The notes below the pieces were generated by a model. It had not been told where the DNA came from. It was given only the letters and a program-made list of their open reading frames with translations, and searched no databases. Made by a program: the position numbers and the translations under genes. Shown piece by piece: positions 56,772 to 64,000 of a DNA stretch of 64,000 nt. The stretch covers positions 62,001 through 126,000 of the forward strand of contig NZ_FBWL01000167.1 of the NCBI RefSeq assembly GCF_001517425.1, in the 5' to 3' direction. Origin of the DNA: Clostridium sp. C105KSO13. Lineage in GTDB: Bacteria; Bacillota; Clostridia; Lachnospirales; Lachnospiraceae. Position 1 is the stretch's first letter; each line of letters begins with the position of its first letter.

Positions 56772-56799
56772 ATAAATACAGCCCCTTTTATTGTGAAGG

Positions 56800-56907
56800 G
56801 TATTTATGGTATAATGCTCTTACTTGGCGAGGTATTTGCGAGCCTAGAAAGACATATACCTAAGCACTTAGCGAGGTACTTACGAGCTTAGTATTTATGG
56901 TATAATG
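56800..56907 (+). promoter_or_regulatory. Duplicated extended -10 promoters before the M16 peptidase
   Basis: The 17-mer GTATTTATGGTATAATG occurs at 56800-56816 and 56891-56907, each giving TGG-TATAAT. Between them a 21-bp direct repeat starting GCGAGGTA (56827-56847 and 56871-56891) agrees at 18 of 21 bases. The downstream promoter is 29 nt from the ATG. Confidence 0.65.
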
Positions 56908-56935
56908 AGGAAATCGTATGAAGGAGAGGTAATGT

Positions 56936-59863
56936 ATGGAAATTTTTGATTTGAAGACATATGAGATGATACAAAAAGAAGACTTATCCGATTTAAATTC
57001 AAAAGGATATCTGCTGAGACATAAAAAGAGCGGAGCTCGTGTTCTGCTGATGGAAAATGACGATGATAACAAAGTTTTTTCAATCGGTTTTAGGACTCCG
57101 ACGACTGACAGCACCGGAGTGCCACATATTATGGAGCATTCTGTACTGTGTGGCTCAAAGGACTTCCCAGTCAAAGATCCTTTTGTAGAACTTGTAAAGG
57201 GTTCCTTGAATACTTTTTTGAATGCTATGACCTATCCTGATAAAACTGTCTACCCGATTGCAAGCTGCAATGACACGGATTTCCAGAATCTGATGCATGT
57301 ATATATGGATGCAGTATTTTACCCTAATATATACCGGTATGAAGAGATTTTCCGCCAGGAAGGCTGGAGCTACAAGCTGGATTCAGCAGATGGCAGACTG
57401 GAGTACAACGGTGTCGTCTATAATGAGATGAAGGGAGCATTTTCATCACCGGAGGGAGTGCTGGACCGGATGATTCTGAATTCTCTTTTTCCGGACACTA
57501 CCTATGCAAATGAATCGGGAGGAGACCCGGAGGTGATTCCGGAGCTGACGTACGAGCAATTTCTGAATTTCCACAGAAAATACTATCACCCGTCCAACAG
57601 CTATATTTATCTCTATGGCAATATGGATATGGAAGAAAAGCTGAACTGGCTGGACAAGGAGTATTTAAGTTCGTTTGAGAAGATTGAAGTGAATTCGGAG
57701 ATTGGATATCAGAGGCCCTTTGACCGTGTGAAAGAATTTGAGATGGAGTATTCTATTTCAAGTGAGGAAACAGAAGAGGACAATACGTATCTCTCTTACA
57801 ACAAAGTGATTGGAACAAGCCTTGATGAAAAGCTCTATTTGGCATTTGAAATACTGGATTATGCACTTTTGTCGGCTCCGGGGGCACCGCTGAAGAAAGC
57901 CCTGGTGGATGCAGGAATCGGTAAGGATATTATGGGTTCCTATGACAATGGAATTTACCAGCCTATTTTCTCTGTTGTTGCAAAGAATGCAAATTTAGAG
58001 CAGAAAGAGAAGTTCATTTCTGTAATAGAAGATACATTGAAAGATATTGTGAAGAATGGAATGGACAAGAAGGCATTGGAAGCTGGAATCAATTATTACG
58101 AGTTCCGGTTCAGGGAAGCAGATTTCGGTAACTTTCCAAAGGGGCTAATGTATGGACTCCAGATATTTGACAGCTGGCTTTACGATGAGAACAAGCCATT
58201 TATTCATATGCAGGCGATTCCTACCTTTGAGTTTCTGAAGGCTCAGATCGGTACAGCTTATTTTGAATCCCTGATTCAGACCTATATTCTTGATAATACA
58301 CATGCCTCCATAGTTGTTGTAAAACCGGAAAAAGGACGCACAGTACGGCTGGATAAAGAGCTGGACGAAAAATTACAGAAATATAAGGAAAGTTTAAGCT
58401 CAGAGGAAATTGACAAGCTGATAAAAGATACAGAAAAGCTGCTGGCTTATCAGGAAGAGGAATCACCGAAAGAAGAACTTGAAAAGATACCCGTTCTCAA
58501 CAGAGAGGATATTTCAAGGGAGATTGCACCCATATACAATGAAGAAAAAGAAGTGGACGGCATCAAGCTGCTGCACCACAATGTGAATACAAACGGTATC
58601 GGATATGTTACATTGATGTTTGATTTGTCCGAAGTTCCGGAGGAAAAGCTCCCTTACGCTGGATTGCTGCAATCTGTATTGGGGCTGATTGATACGACAA
58701 ACTATGAATATGGCGATCTTTTCAATGAAATCAATGTCCATACCGGAGGAATCGGTTCCTCTCTGGAGCTGTATGCCGATGTGACGAAAGTAAAAGAAAA
58801 AGAGTTCCGGACTACTTTTGAAATTAAAGGGAAAGCCCTGTATCCAAAGATAGATGTGATGTTTACAATGATGCGTGAGATTATGATGGAAACAAAGCTG
58901 GAGGATGTGAAGCGTTTGAAAGAGATCCTTTCTATGTTGAAATCCCGGCTTCAGATGGGCTTTCAGTCATCTGGCCATACAACAGCTGCCCTGCGCGCGT
59001 TATCCTACGACTCCCCCCTGGCCAAATTCAAGGATGATACGGATGGAATCGGGTTTTATCAGCTTGTAAAAGATGTTGAAGAAAATTTTGAAGAAAGGAA
59101 AGAAGAGCTGATATCCAATCTAAAAGAGATTGCAGTAAACATTTTCCGGGCTGATAACATGATGGTCAGTTATACGTCAGAGGAAGAAGGGCTGGAACCT
59201 ATATTTGAGCAAATTAAAAGGGTAAAGACATCCCTGCATGAAGAAGATAAGACTGGTAATTCACCCTGTGTTATACACTGTAAGAAAAGAAATGAAGGCC
59301 TGAAAACATCCTCCAAGGTTCAGTATGTTGCAAGGGTGGGGAATTTCATTGATCACGGCGCAGTATATAACGGTGCTCTGCAAATACTAAAAGTTATTTT
59401 AAGTTACGACTACCTGTGGCAGAATCTCCGTGTAAAGGGCGGTGCATATGGATGCATGAGCAGCTTTAATCGAATTGGTGAGGGATATTTTATCTCCTAT
59501 CGGGATCCGAATCTGAAGAGAACAATGGAAGTTTACGAAGGTATAGTAGATTATCTCAAAAACTTTACAGTCGACGAGAGAGATATGACAAAGTATATTA
59601 TTGGAACAATCAGTAATATTGACCGTCCTATGACCCCCGCAGCCAAGGGAGACCGATCCATGAATCTTTACATGAATCACGTGACGGCAGAAATGATTCA
59701 AAAAGAACGTATGGAAATTCTTGAGGCAGACCAGGAAGATATCCGCAGACTTTCCAAGGTAGTAGAAGCAGTTCTCTCAGCGAATCAGTTTTGTGTAATC
59801 GGAAATGAAGAAAAGATAGAAGAGGAAAAAGAGATGTTTGGTGAAGTAAAGGTATTATTCTAA
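56936..59863 (+). CDS. M16C-family zinc metallopeptidase (PreP/falcilysin-like)
   Basis: 975 residues, a full-length two-halves M16C enzyme. The inverted zinc motif HIMEH gives H64, E67 and H68, and a further glutamate of the family lies about 75 residues later in EYNGVVYNEMKGAFSS. The N-terminal half is catalytic; the C-terminal half (about 500 onward) is the inactive pair that closes the chamber. These enzymes degrade peptides of 10-65 residues. No signal peptide is seen, so it is likely cytosolic. GGAGAGG lies before ATG. Followed by era at 9 bp. Confidence 0.93.
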   Translation: MEIFDLKTYEMIQKEDLSDLNSKGYLLRHKKSGARVLLMENDDDNKVFSIGFRTPTTDSTGVPHIMEHSVLCGSKDFPVKDPFVELVKGSLNTFLNAMTYPDKTVYPIASCNDTDFQNLMHVYMDAVFYPNIYRYEEIFRQEGWSYKLDSADGRLEYNGVVYNEMKGAFSSPEGVLDRMILNSLFPDTTYANESGGDPEVIPELTYEQFLNFHRKYYHPSNSYIYLYGNMDMEEKLNWLDKEYLSSFEKIEVNSEIGYQRPFDRVKEFEMEYSISSEETEEDNTYLSYNKVIGTSLDEKLYLAFEILDYALLSAPGAPLKKALVDAGIGKDIMGSYDNGIYQPIFSVVAKNANLEQKEKFISVIEDTLKDIVKNGMDKKALEAGINYYEFRFREADFGNFPKGLMYGLQIFDSWLYDENKPFIHMQAIPTFEFLKAQIGTAYFESLIQTYILDNTHASIVVVKPEKGRTVRLDKELDEKLQKYKESLSSEEIDKLIKDTEKLLAYQEEESPKEELEKIPVLNREDISREIAPIYNEEKEVDGIKLLHHNVNTNGIGYVTLMFDLSEVPEEKLPYAGLLQSVLGLIDTTNYEYGDLFNEINVHTGGIGSSLELYADVTKVKEKEFRTTFEIKGKALYPKIDVMFTMMREIMMETKLEDVKRLKEILSMLKSRLQMGFQSSGHTTAALRALSYDSPLAKFKDDTDGIGFYQLVKDVEENFEERKEELISNLKEIAVNIFRADNMMVSYTSEEEGLEPIFEQIKRVKTSLHEEDKTGNSPCVIHCKKRNEGLKTSSKVQYVARVGNFIDHGAVYNGALQILKVILSYDYLWQNLRVKGGAYGCMSSFNRIGEGYFISYRDPNLKRTMEVYEGIVDYLKNFTVDERDMTKYIIGTISNIDRPMTPAAKGDRSMNLYMNHVTAEMIQKERMEILEADQEDIRRLSKVVEAVLSANQFCVIGNEEKIEEEKEMFGEVKVLF

Positions 59864-59872
59864 GGAGGATGA

Positions 59873-60772
59873 ATGGAAGAAAATTATAAATCGGGTTTTG
59901 TTACCTTAATCGGACGCCCAAATGTGGGCAAGTCTACTTTGATGAATCATTTGATTGGGCAGAAAATCGCGATTACATCAAATAAGCCCCAGACTACAAG
60001 AAACCGTATTCAGACAGTTTTTACAACAGAAGAGGGGCAGATTGTGTTTGTGGATACACCCGGCATTCATAAAGCAAAGAATAAGCTTGGCACATATATG
60101 GTGAATGTTGCGGAGAAGACGCTCAATGAAGTGGATGTAATCTTATGGCTGGTAGAGCCGTCCACATTTATAGGGGCTGGAGAGCAGCATATTACCCAGA
60201 GGTTGCAGAAAGTCCAGACCCCGGTTGTTCTCGTAATAAATAAAATTGACATGGTGAAAAGAGAAGAAATTCTGCCTTCCATAGATGCATACCGAAAGGT
60301 CTATGATTTTGCCGCCATTGTGCCAGTATCAGCTAGAAGCGGGGATAACACCGATGAACTTATAAAAGTGATTTTCCAGTACCTTCCTTACGGGCCACAG
60401 TTTTACCATGAGGACACCATCACTGATCAGCCTGAGCGCCAGATTGTGGCGGAGCTGATTCGTGAAAAGGCTCTGTATTGTCTCCAGGAGGAGATTCCCC
60501 ACGGAATCGCTGTAGCTATAGACAGCATGAAAATGCAGAAAAAAGTTATGCATATTGATGCCACAATCATCTGTGAAAGAGATTCCCATAAAGGGATTAT
60601 TATCGGAAAGCAGGGGGGTATGCTAAAAAAGATCGGAAGTACTGCCCGCTATGAAATAGAAAAGTTCCTTGACTGCAGAGTAAATCTGAAACTGTGGGTA
60701 AAGGTACAGAAAAACTGGCGTGATAGTGACTTTTTGATGAAAAATTTTGGGTACAGGGAAGAAAAGATATAA
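59873..60772 (+). CDS. era: GTPase Era
   Basis: 299 residues. G domain with [14 protein letters not shown] (G1), DTPGIHKAKN (G3) and NKIDM (G4), followed by the C-terminal KH domain containing GIIIGKQGGMLKKIG, which binds the 3' end of 16S rRNA. Needed for 30S assembly. Start nine bp after the M16 peptidase with TAAGGAGG, so they may be co-transcribed. Followed by the YqzL-like and recO genes, the era-yqzL-recO order of Firmicutes. Confidence 0.96.
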   Translation: MEENYKSGFVTLIGRPNVGKSTLMNHLIGQKIAITSNKPQTTRNRIQTVFTTEEGQIVFVDTPGIHKAKNKLGTYMVNVAEKTLNEVDVILWLVEPSTFIGAGEQHITQRLQKVQTPVVLVINKIDMVKREEILPSIDAYRKVYDFAAIVPVSARSGDNTDELIKVIFQYLPYGPQFYHEDTITDQPERQIVAELIREKALYCLQEEIPHGIAVAIDSMKMQKKVMHIDATIICERDSHKGIIIGKQGGMLKKIGSTARYEIEKFLDCRVNLKLWVKVQKNWRDSDFLMKNFGYREEKI

Positions 60773-60805
60773 GGCCCAGAATCAGTTTGTCAAGGCATTT
60801 TGATA

Positions 60806-60825
60806 AAAATCTACTGGTAGATTTT
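60806..60825. repeat. Hairpin after era
   Basis: AAAATCTA-CTGG-TAGATTTT, perfect 8-bp arms but AT-rich, 34 nt after era. It may be a weak terminator or RNA processing site. Confidence 0.4.
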
Positions 60826-60889
60826 ACGAGGTATAGGGCAGCTTTATATCGGAGAATCTAATACTATAACATAAGAAGAGGGTGATCCG

Positions 60890-61075
60890 ATGGAACAGAG
60901 ATATTGGGACAAATTTATGGAAACCGGAAGTGTGAAGGATTATCTGTCCTACAAAGCGGGGGGATTCGCTGAAAACGATGGACAGAAAGAAGAGAAAAGC
61001 ATGGGAGTAAGCAGTAGTGAATCAGATCGTACTAACAGGAATGGTGCTTTCTACGGCACCCGTTGGGGAATATGA
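60890..61075 (+). CDS. YqzL-like small protein
   Basis: 61 residues. The first 22 residues (WDKFMETGSVKDYLSYK) match the pattern W..F..TG....YL..K of YqzL, the short protein between era and recO in Bacillus and other Firmicutes. The remainder is polar and overlaps the recO start by 59 bp in another frame, so the functional part may be only the first third. GAGGGTGAT is five nt before ATG. Function unknown. Confidence 0.65.
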   Translation: MEQRYWDKFMETGSVKDYLSYKAGGFAENDGQKEEKSMGVSSSESDRTNRNGAFYGTRWGI

Positions 61076-61757
61076 CAGAAGAGTTGTTATCCTAACAAAA
61101 GAACAGGGAAAAGTATCTGCGTTTGCCAAGGGCTCAAGGCGTCCCAACAGCCCTCTGGCAGGTGCAGTAAATCCGTTTACTTTTGGGGAATTCACCATGT
61201 ACGAAGGCCGCTCCTCCTACACCATACAGGCTGCAAATATTTCAAACTATTTTCAGGAGCTTCGGGAAGACCTGATCGGCGCATACTACGGTTTTTATTT
61301 CCTTGAATTTACTAATTATTATACAAAAGAATTTAATGATGAGAAGGAAATGTTGAAACTTCTTTATCAGACTCTGCGTGCCCTGTCCAATGAACATATC
61401 CCCGACAGGCTGGTTCGCTGTATATTCGAATTGAAAGCCTATTGTATCAATGGAGAGGGCCCAGAGGTTTTTCAGTGTGTAGTCTGTGGAAATAAGGAAA
61501 GGCCGGCTGTCTTTAGCGTGAAAAAGGGCGGCCTTGTCTGCTGTGAGTGTGATGGAGATGTGATTGATGGAATTCCTCTGGAACAATCTACATTATATAG
61601 TATGCAGTACATAGAAAGCAGCAAGATAGAAAACTTATATACGTTTAAAGTGTCAGGCGAAGTGATGGGACAGTTGGTTTATGTTTTGGATCATTACCGG
61701 GAGGTTTATGTCGAAAAAAGATTTAAATCTCTGGAAATACTGGAGGCACTGCTCTAA
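61017..61757 (+). CDS. recO: DNA repair protein RecO
   Basis: 246 residues, recombination mediator that loads RecA with RecR. N-terminal OB fold (1-80, MVLSTAPVGEYDRRVVILT), helical middle and a zinc finger formed by C154, C157, C175 (or C176) and C178. The start is GTG at 61017 with GGGAG nine nt upstream, inside the YqzL-like gene. All standard parts are present. Confidence 0.93.
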   Translation: MNQIVLTGMVLSTAPVGEYDRRVVILTKEQGKVSAFAKGSRRPNSPLAGAVNPFTFGEFTMYEGRSSYTIQAANISNYFQELREDLIGAYYGFYFLEFTNYYTKEFNDEKEMLKLLYQTLRALSNEHIPDRLVRCIFELKAYCINGEGPEVFQCVVCGNKERPAVFSVKKGGLVCCECDGDVIDGIPLEQSTLYSMQYIESSKIENLYTFKVSGEVMGQLVYVLDHYREVYVEKRFKSLEILEALL

Positions 61758-61760
61758 GGC

Positions 61761-61789
61761 TTGAAAAAGAAAAACTAAACCGCTATAAT
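61761..61789 (+). promoter_or_regulatory. Promoter of glyS
   Basis: TTGAAA (61761-61766), 17-nt spacer, TATAAT (61784-61789), 38 nt before the ATG. No T-box is seen. Confidence 0.7.
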
Positions 61790-61827
61790 AGGTAGCAACC
61801 GAGAAGAATAGAATGTGAGGATGTATT

Positions 61828-63219
61828 ATGGTAGAGAAAACGATGGAAAAAATTGTGGCTCTTGCAAAATCCAGAGGATTTGTGTATCCGGGTTCAGAAA
61901 TATACGGCGGTCTTGCCAACACGTGGGACTACGGAAACCTAGGAGTTGAATTGAAAAATAATGTGAAAAGGGCCTGGTGGCAGAAGTTTATTCAGGAATC
62001 TCCGTACAATGTAGGTGTGGACTGTGCGATTTTAATGAATCCCCAGACCTGGATAGCATCAGGGCATCTGGGCGGTTTTTCGGATCCTCTAATGGACTGC
62101 CGGGAATGCCATGAACGTTTCAGAGCAGATAAACTGATCGAAGACTATTGCGAAGAACATGATATTGCTATCGAGGGAGCGGTAGATGCGTGGGGCCAGG
62201 AAAAGATGACAGCATTTATTGAGGAACACAATGTCGCTTGCCCGTCCTGTGGAAAGCATAATTTTACGGATATCCGTCAGTTCAACTTGATGTTCAAGAC
62301 TTTTCAAGGAGTTACCGAAGATGCGAAGAACACAGTTTATTTAAGACCGGAGACTGCACAGGGGATTTTTGTGAATTTTAAAAATGTACAGAGAACCTCC
62401 AGAAAGAAAATACCCTTTGGCATCGGGCAAATCGGAAAGTCCTTCCGAAATGAAATAACTCCGGGAAACTTTACTTTCCGCACAAGAGAATTTGAGCAGA
62501 TGGAGCTTGAATTTTTCTGTGAACCTGGCACAGATCTGGATTGGTTTGTTTATTGGAAACAATTCTGTCTTGACTGGCTGAGCTCTTTAGGACTCAAAGA
62601 AGGCGAAGTGCGGTATCGGGACCACGATAAGGAAGAACTTTCATTCTATAGCAAGGCTACAACGGACGTAGAATTTTTATTCCCCTTCGGCTGGGGTGAG
62701 TTGTGGGGTATTGCGGACAGAACAGATTATGACCTGACCCAACATCAGGAAGTATCAAAGCAGGATATGTCCTACTTTGACGACGAAAAGAAAGAAAAGT
62801 ATGTTCCTTACGTAATCGAGCCATCTCTTGGAGCAGACCGTATGGTTCTTGCTTTCCTCTGCAGCGCATATGATGAAGAAGAGCTGGAGGGCGGAGATAA
62901 ACGTACTGTCCTGCATTTTCATCCGGCACTTGCACCGGTAAAAATAGGTATCCTCCCTTTATCCAAAAAGTTAAACAAAGGTGCCGAAGAAGTATATGCA
63001 GAGTTGTCAAAGCTTTACAACTGTGAATTTGATGACCGCGGGAATATCGGCAAGCGCTACCGCCGTCAGGATGAGATTGGAACTCCTTTCTGTGTGACGT
63101 ATGATTTTGAATCGGAAGAAGATCATGCAGTAACTGTTCGTGATAGAGATACTATGGAGCAGGAGAGAATAAAGATAGAAGATTTAAAAGCTTATTTTGA
63201 AGAGAAGTTGCGTTTTTAA
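61828..63219 (+). CDS. glyS: Glycine--tRNA ligase, alpha2 type
   Basis: 463 residues, the eukaryote-like single-chain dimeric GlyRS found in many Firmicutes instead of the alpha2beta2 GlyQ-GlyS. Motif 2 is [21 protein letters not shown] and motif 3 [14 protein letters not shown]; a C-terminal anticodon-binding domain follows. Two CxxC pairs in the insertion ([10 protein letters not shown] and [10 protein letters not shown]) suggest a zinc ribbon. Transcribed from its own promoter. Also called glyQS in some annotations. tRNA-Gly(GCC) lies at 6.4 kb. Confidence 0.95.
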   Translation: MVEKTMEKIVALAKSRGFVYPGSEIYGGLANTWDYGNLGVELKNNVKRAWWQKFIQESPYNVGVDCAILMNPQTWIASGHLGGFSDPLMDCRECHERFRADKLIEDYCEEHDIAIEGAVDAWGQEKMTAFIEEHNVACPSCGKHNFTDIRQFNLMFKTFQGVTEDAKNTVYLRPETAQGIFVNFKNVQRTSRKKIPFGIGQIGKSFRNEITPGNFTFRTREFEQMELEFFCEPGTDLDWFVYWKQFCLDWLSSLGLKEGEVRYRDHDKEELSFYSKATTDVEFLFPFGWGELWGIADRTDYDLTQHQEVSKQDMSYFDDEKKEKYVPYVIEPSLGADRMVLAFLCSAYDEEELEGGDKRTVLHFHPALAPVKIGILPLSKKLNKGAEEVYAELSKLYNCEFDDRGNIGKRYRRQDEIGTPFCVTYDFESEEDHAVTVRDRDTMEQERIKIEDLKAYFEEKLRF

Positions 63220-63250
63220 GGTGTGTTTCAATTAGAAAGGTAGTTTTATT

Positions 63251-64000
63251 ATGGGTAAAAATTTATGGGAAGTTTATACAGACGAGCAATTAAATGAACT
63301 GAATTCTTTAAACGAGGATTATAAGAATTTCCTGGATACAGGAAAGACAGAGCGCGAATGCGTAACTGAGATCATCAGGCAGGCAGAAGCGGGTGGATAT
63401 AGAGAACTTTCCTCCGTGCAGCAGCTGAAACCGGGGGATAAAGTATATGCGGCGTGGATGGGAAAATCCATTGCACTTTTCAACATCGGGGAGGATGACA
63501 TGGAGCAGGGTATGAACATCCTTGGTGCTCATATCGATTCTCCCAGGATGGATCTGAAGCAGAATCCCTTATATGAAGCAGATGGATTTGCGTACTTTGA
63601 TACACATTATTATGGTGGAATCAAGAAATATCAATGGGTGACACTGCCTCTGGCAATTCACGGCATAGTGGTGAAAAAAGACGGGACCAAAGTTGACATA
63701 GCTGTAGGAGAAAACGAAGATGACCCTGTATTCGTAATTACCGATCTGCTGATTCATTTGGCCGGGAAACAGATGGACAAAAAAGCTGCCACTGTTGTGG
63801 AGGGAGAAAATCTGGATATCCTCATAGGCAGCAGACCGCTGACAGGTGAAGAGAAAGATGCCGCTGCCGCACAGATTCTGAAGCTTTTGAAGGAAACTTA
63901 CGATATAGAAAAGGAAGATCTGATGTCAGCAGAGTTAGAGGTAGTACCGGCTGGAAAGGCAAGAGATTGCGGCCTTGACAGAAGCATGATTATGGCATAT
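63251..64000 (+). CDS. M18-family aminopeptidase (3' partial)
   Basis: The first 250 residues; the gene runs off the window. Metal-binding motif NILGAHIDSPRMDLKQ and the following YGGIKKYQWVTLPLAIHG identify an M18 (aspartyl aminopeptidase/LAP4-like) enzyme, a di-zinc cytosolic peptidase that takes off N-terminal residues, often acidic. Starts ATG at 63251, with AGAAAGG about 15 nt upstream. It lies 31 bp after glyS and may be co-transcribed. The remaining 200 or so residues, including other metal ligands, cannot be checked. Confidence 0.9.
   Translation, partial: MGKNLWEVYTDEQLNELNSLNEDYKNFLDTGKTERECVTEIIRQAEAGGYRELSSVQQLKPGDKVYAAWMGKSIALFNIGEDDMEQGMNILGAHIDSPRMDLKQNPLYEADGFAYFDTHYYGGIKKYQWVTLPLAIHGIVVKKDGTKVDIAVGENEDDPVFVITDLLIHLAGKQMDKKAATVVEGENLDILIGSRPLTGEEKDAAAAQILKLLKETYDIEKEDLMSAELEVVPAGKARDCGLDRSMIMAY

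Overview
The window is a gene-dense, mostly co-directional (+ strand) stretch of a low-to-mid GC Firmicutes chromosome. The protein set points to the Lachnospiraceae (Clostridium cluster XIVa, Blautia/Dorea-like): HemZ beside HisS-AspS, a short CstA, a one-chain pyruvate:ferredoxin oxidoreductase, a membrane pyrophosphatase of the K+-dependent type, meso-DAP-type MurE, PASTA kinase, CarD-like protein, M16C and M18 peptidases. The genus cannot be fixed from the sequence alone. Both window edges cut genes: a metallo-beta-lactamase-fold hydrolase on the left and an M18 aminopeptidase on the right.

Layout. 1-6.3 kb: MBL hydrolase, hemZ, hisS, aspS, nagA. 6.3-6.9 kb: tRNA-Gly(GCC) with its own promoter and terminator, then an intergenic stretch holding a 68-bp palindromic repeat. 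6.9-10.7 kb: CarD-like protein, hom, MarR regulator, thyA, folA. 10.8-14.4 kb: a T-box-controlled branched-chain amino acid operon, ilvB-ilvN-ilvE. 14.4-16.1 kb (minus strand): mgtE behind an M-box (ykoK) magnesium riboswitch. 16.4-24.3 kb: a tightly packed run of methyltransferase, hslO, nadE, a molybdopterin-binding-like protein, a two-component pair and an iron alcohol dehydrogenase. 24.4-26.9 kb (minus): a PH-like membrane protein and a short CstA. 27.1-29.7 kb: clpB behind a CIRCE operator. 29.9-44.5 kb: acyltransferase, murE, priA, def, fmt, YugP-type peptidase, rsmB, rlmN, prpC, prkC, rsgA, rpe, thiN, a conserved clostridial order joining wall synthesis, translation start/ribosome modification and PASTA-kinase signalling. 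44.6-52.5 kb: ychF, lgt, hppA, nifJ. 52.5-54.1 kb: an AT-rich island with two orphan exported proteins. 54.1-64 kb: a CorA-family transporter (minus), glpK, an M16C peptidase, era, a YqzL-like small protein, recO, glyS and the start of an M18 aminopeptidase.

Most genes are core metabolism and information processing. The less ordinary content is in the non-coding DNA: a 68-bp inverted-repeat element present twice (about 6.5 kb and 34.7 kb, opposite orientation, 56/60 identity over the core), a set of 19-21 bp AAAGGG/CCCTTT mini-palindromes, a promoter whose -35 box lies in the loop of the preceding gene's terminator, a well-initiated short ORF between the M-box and mgtE, a perfect 14-bp stem inside the start of rsgA, and duplicated extended -10 promoters before the M16 peptidase. 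No CRISPR array, prophage, complete insertion sequence or rRNA operon was seen. All product names come from reading motifs and family resemblance by eye; no database search was possible.
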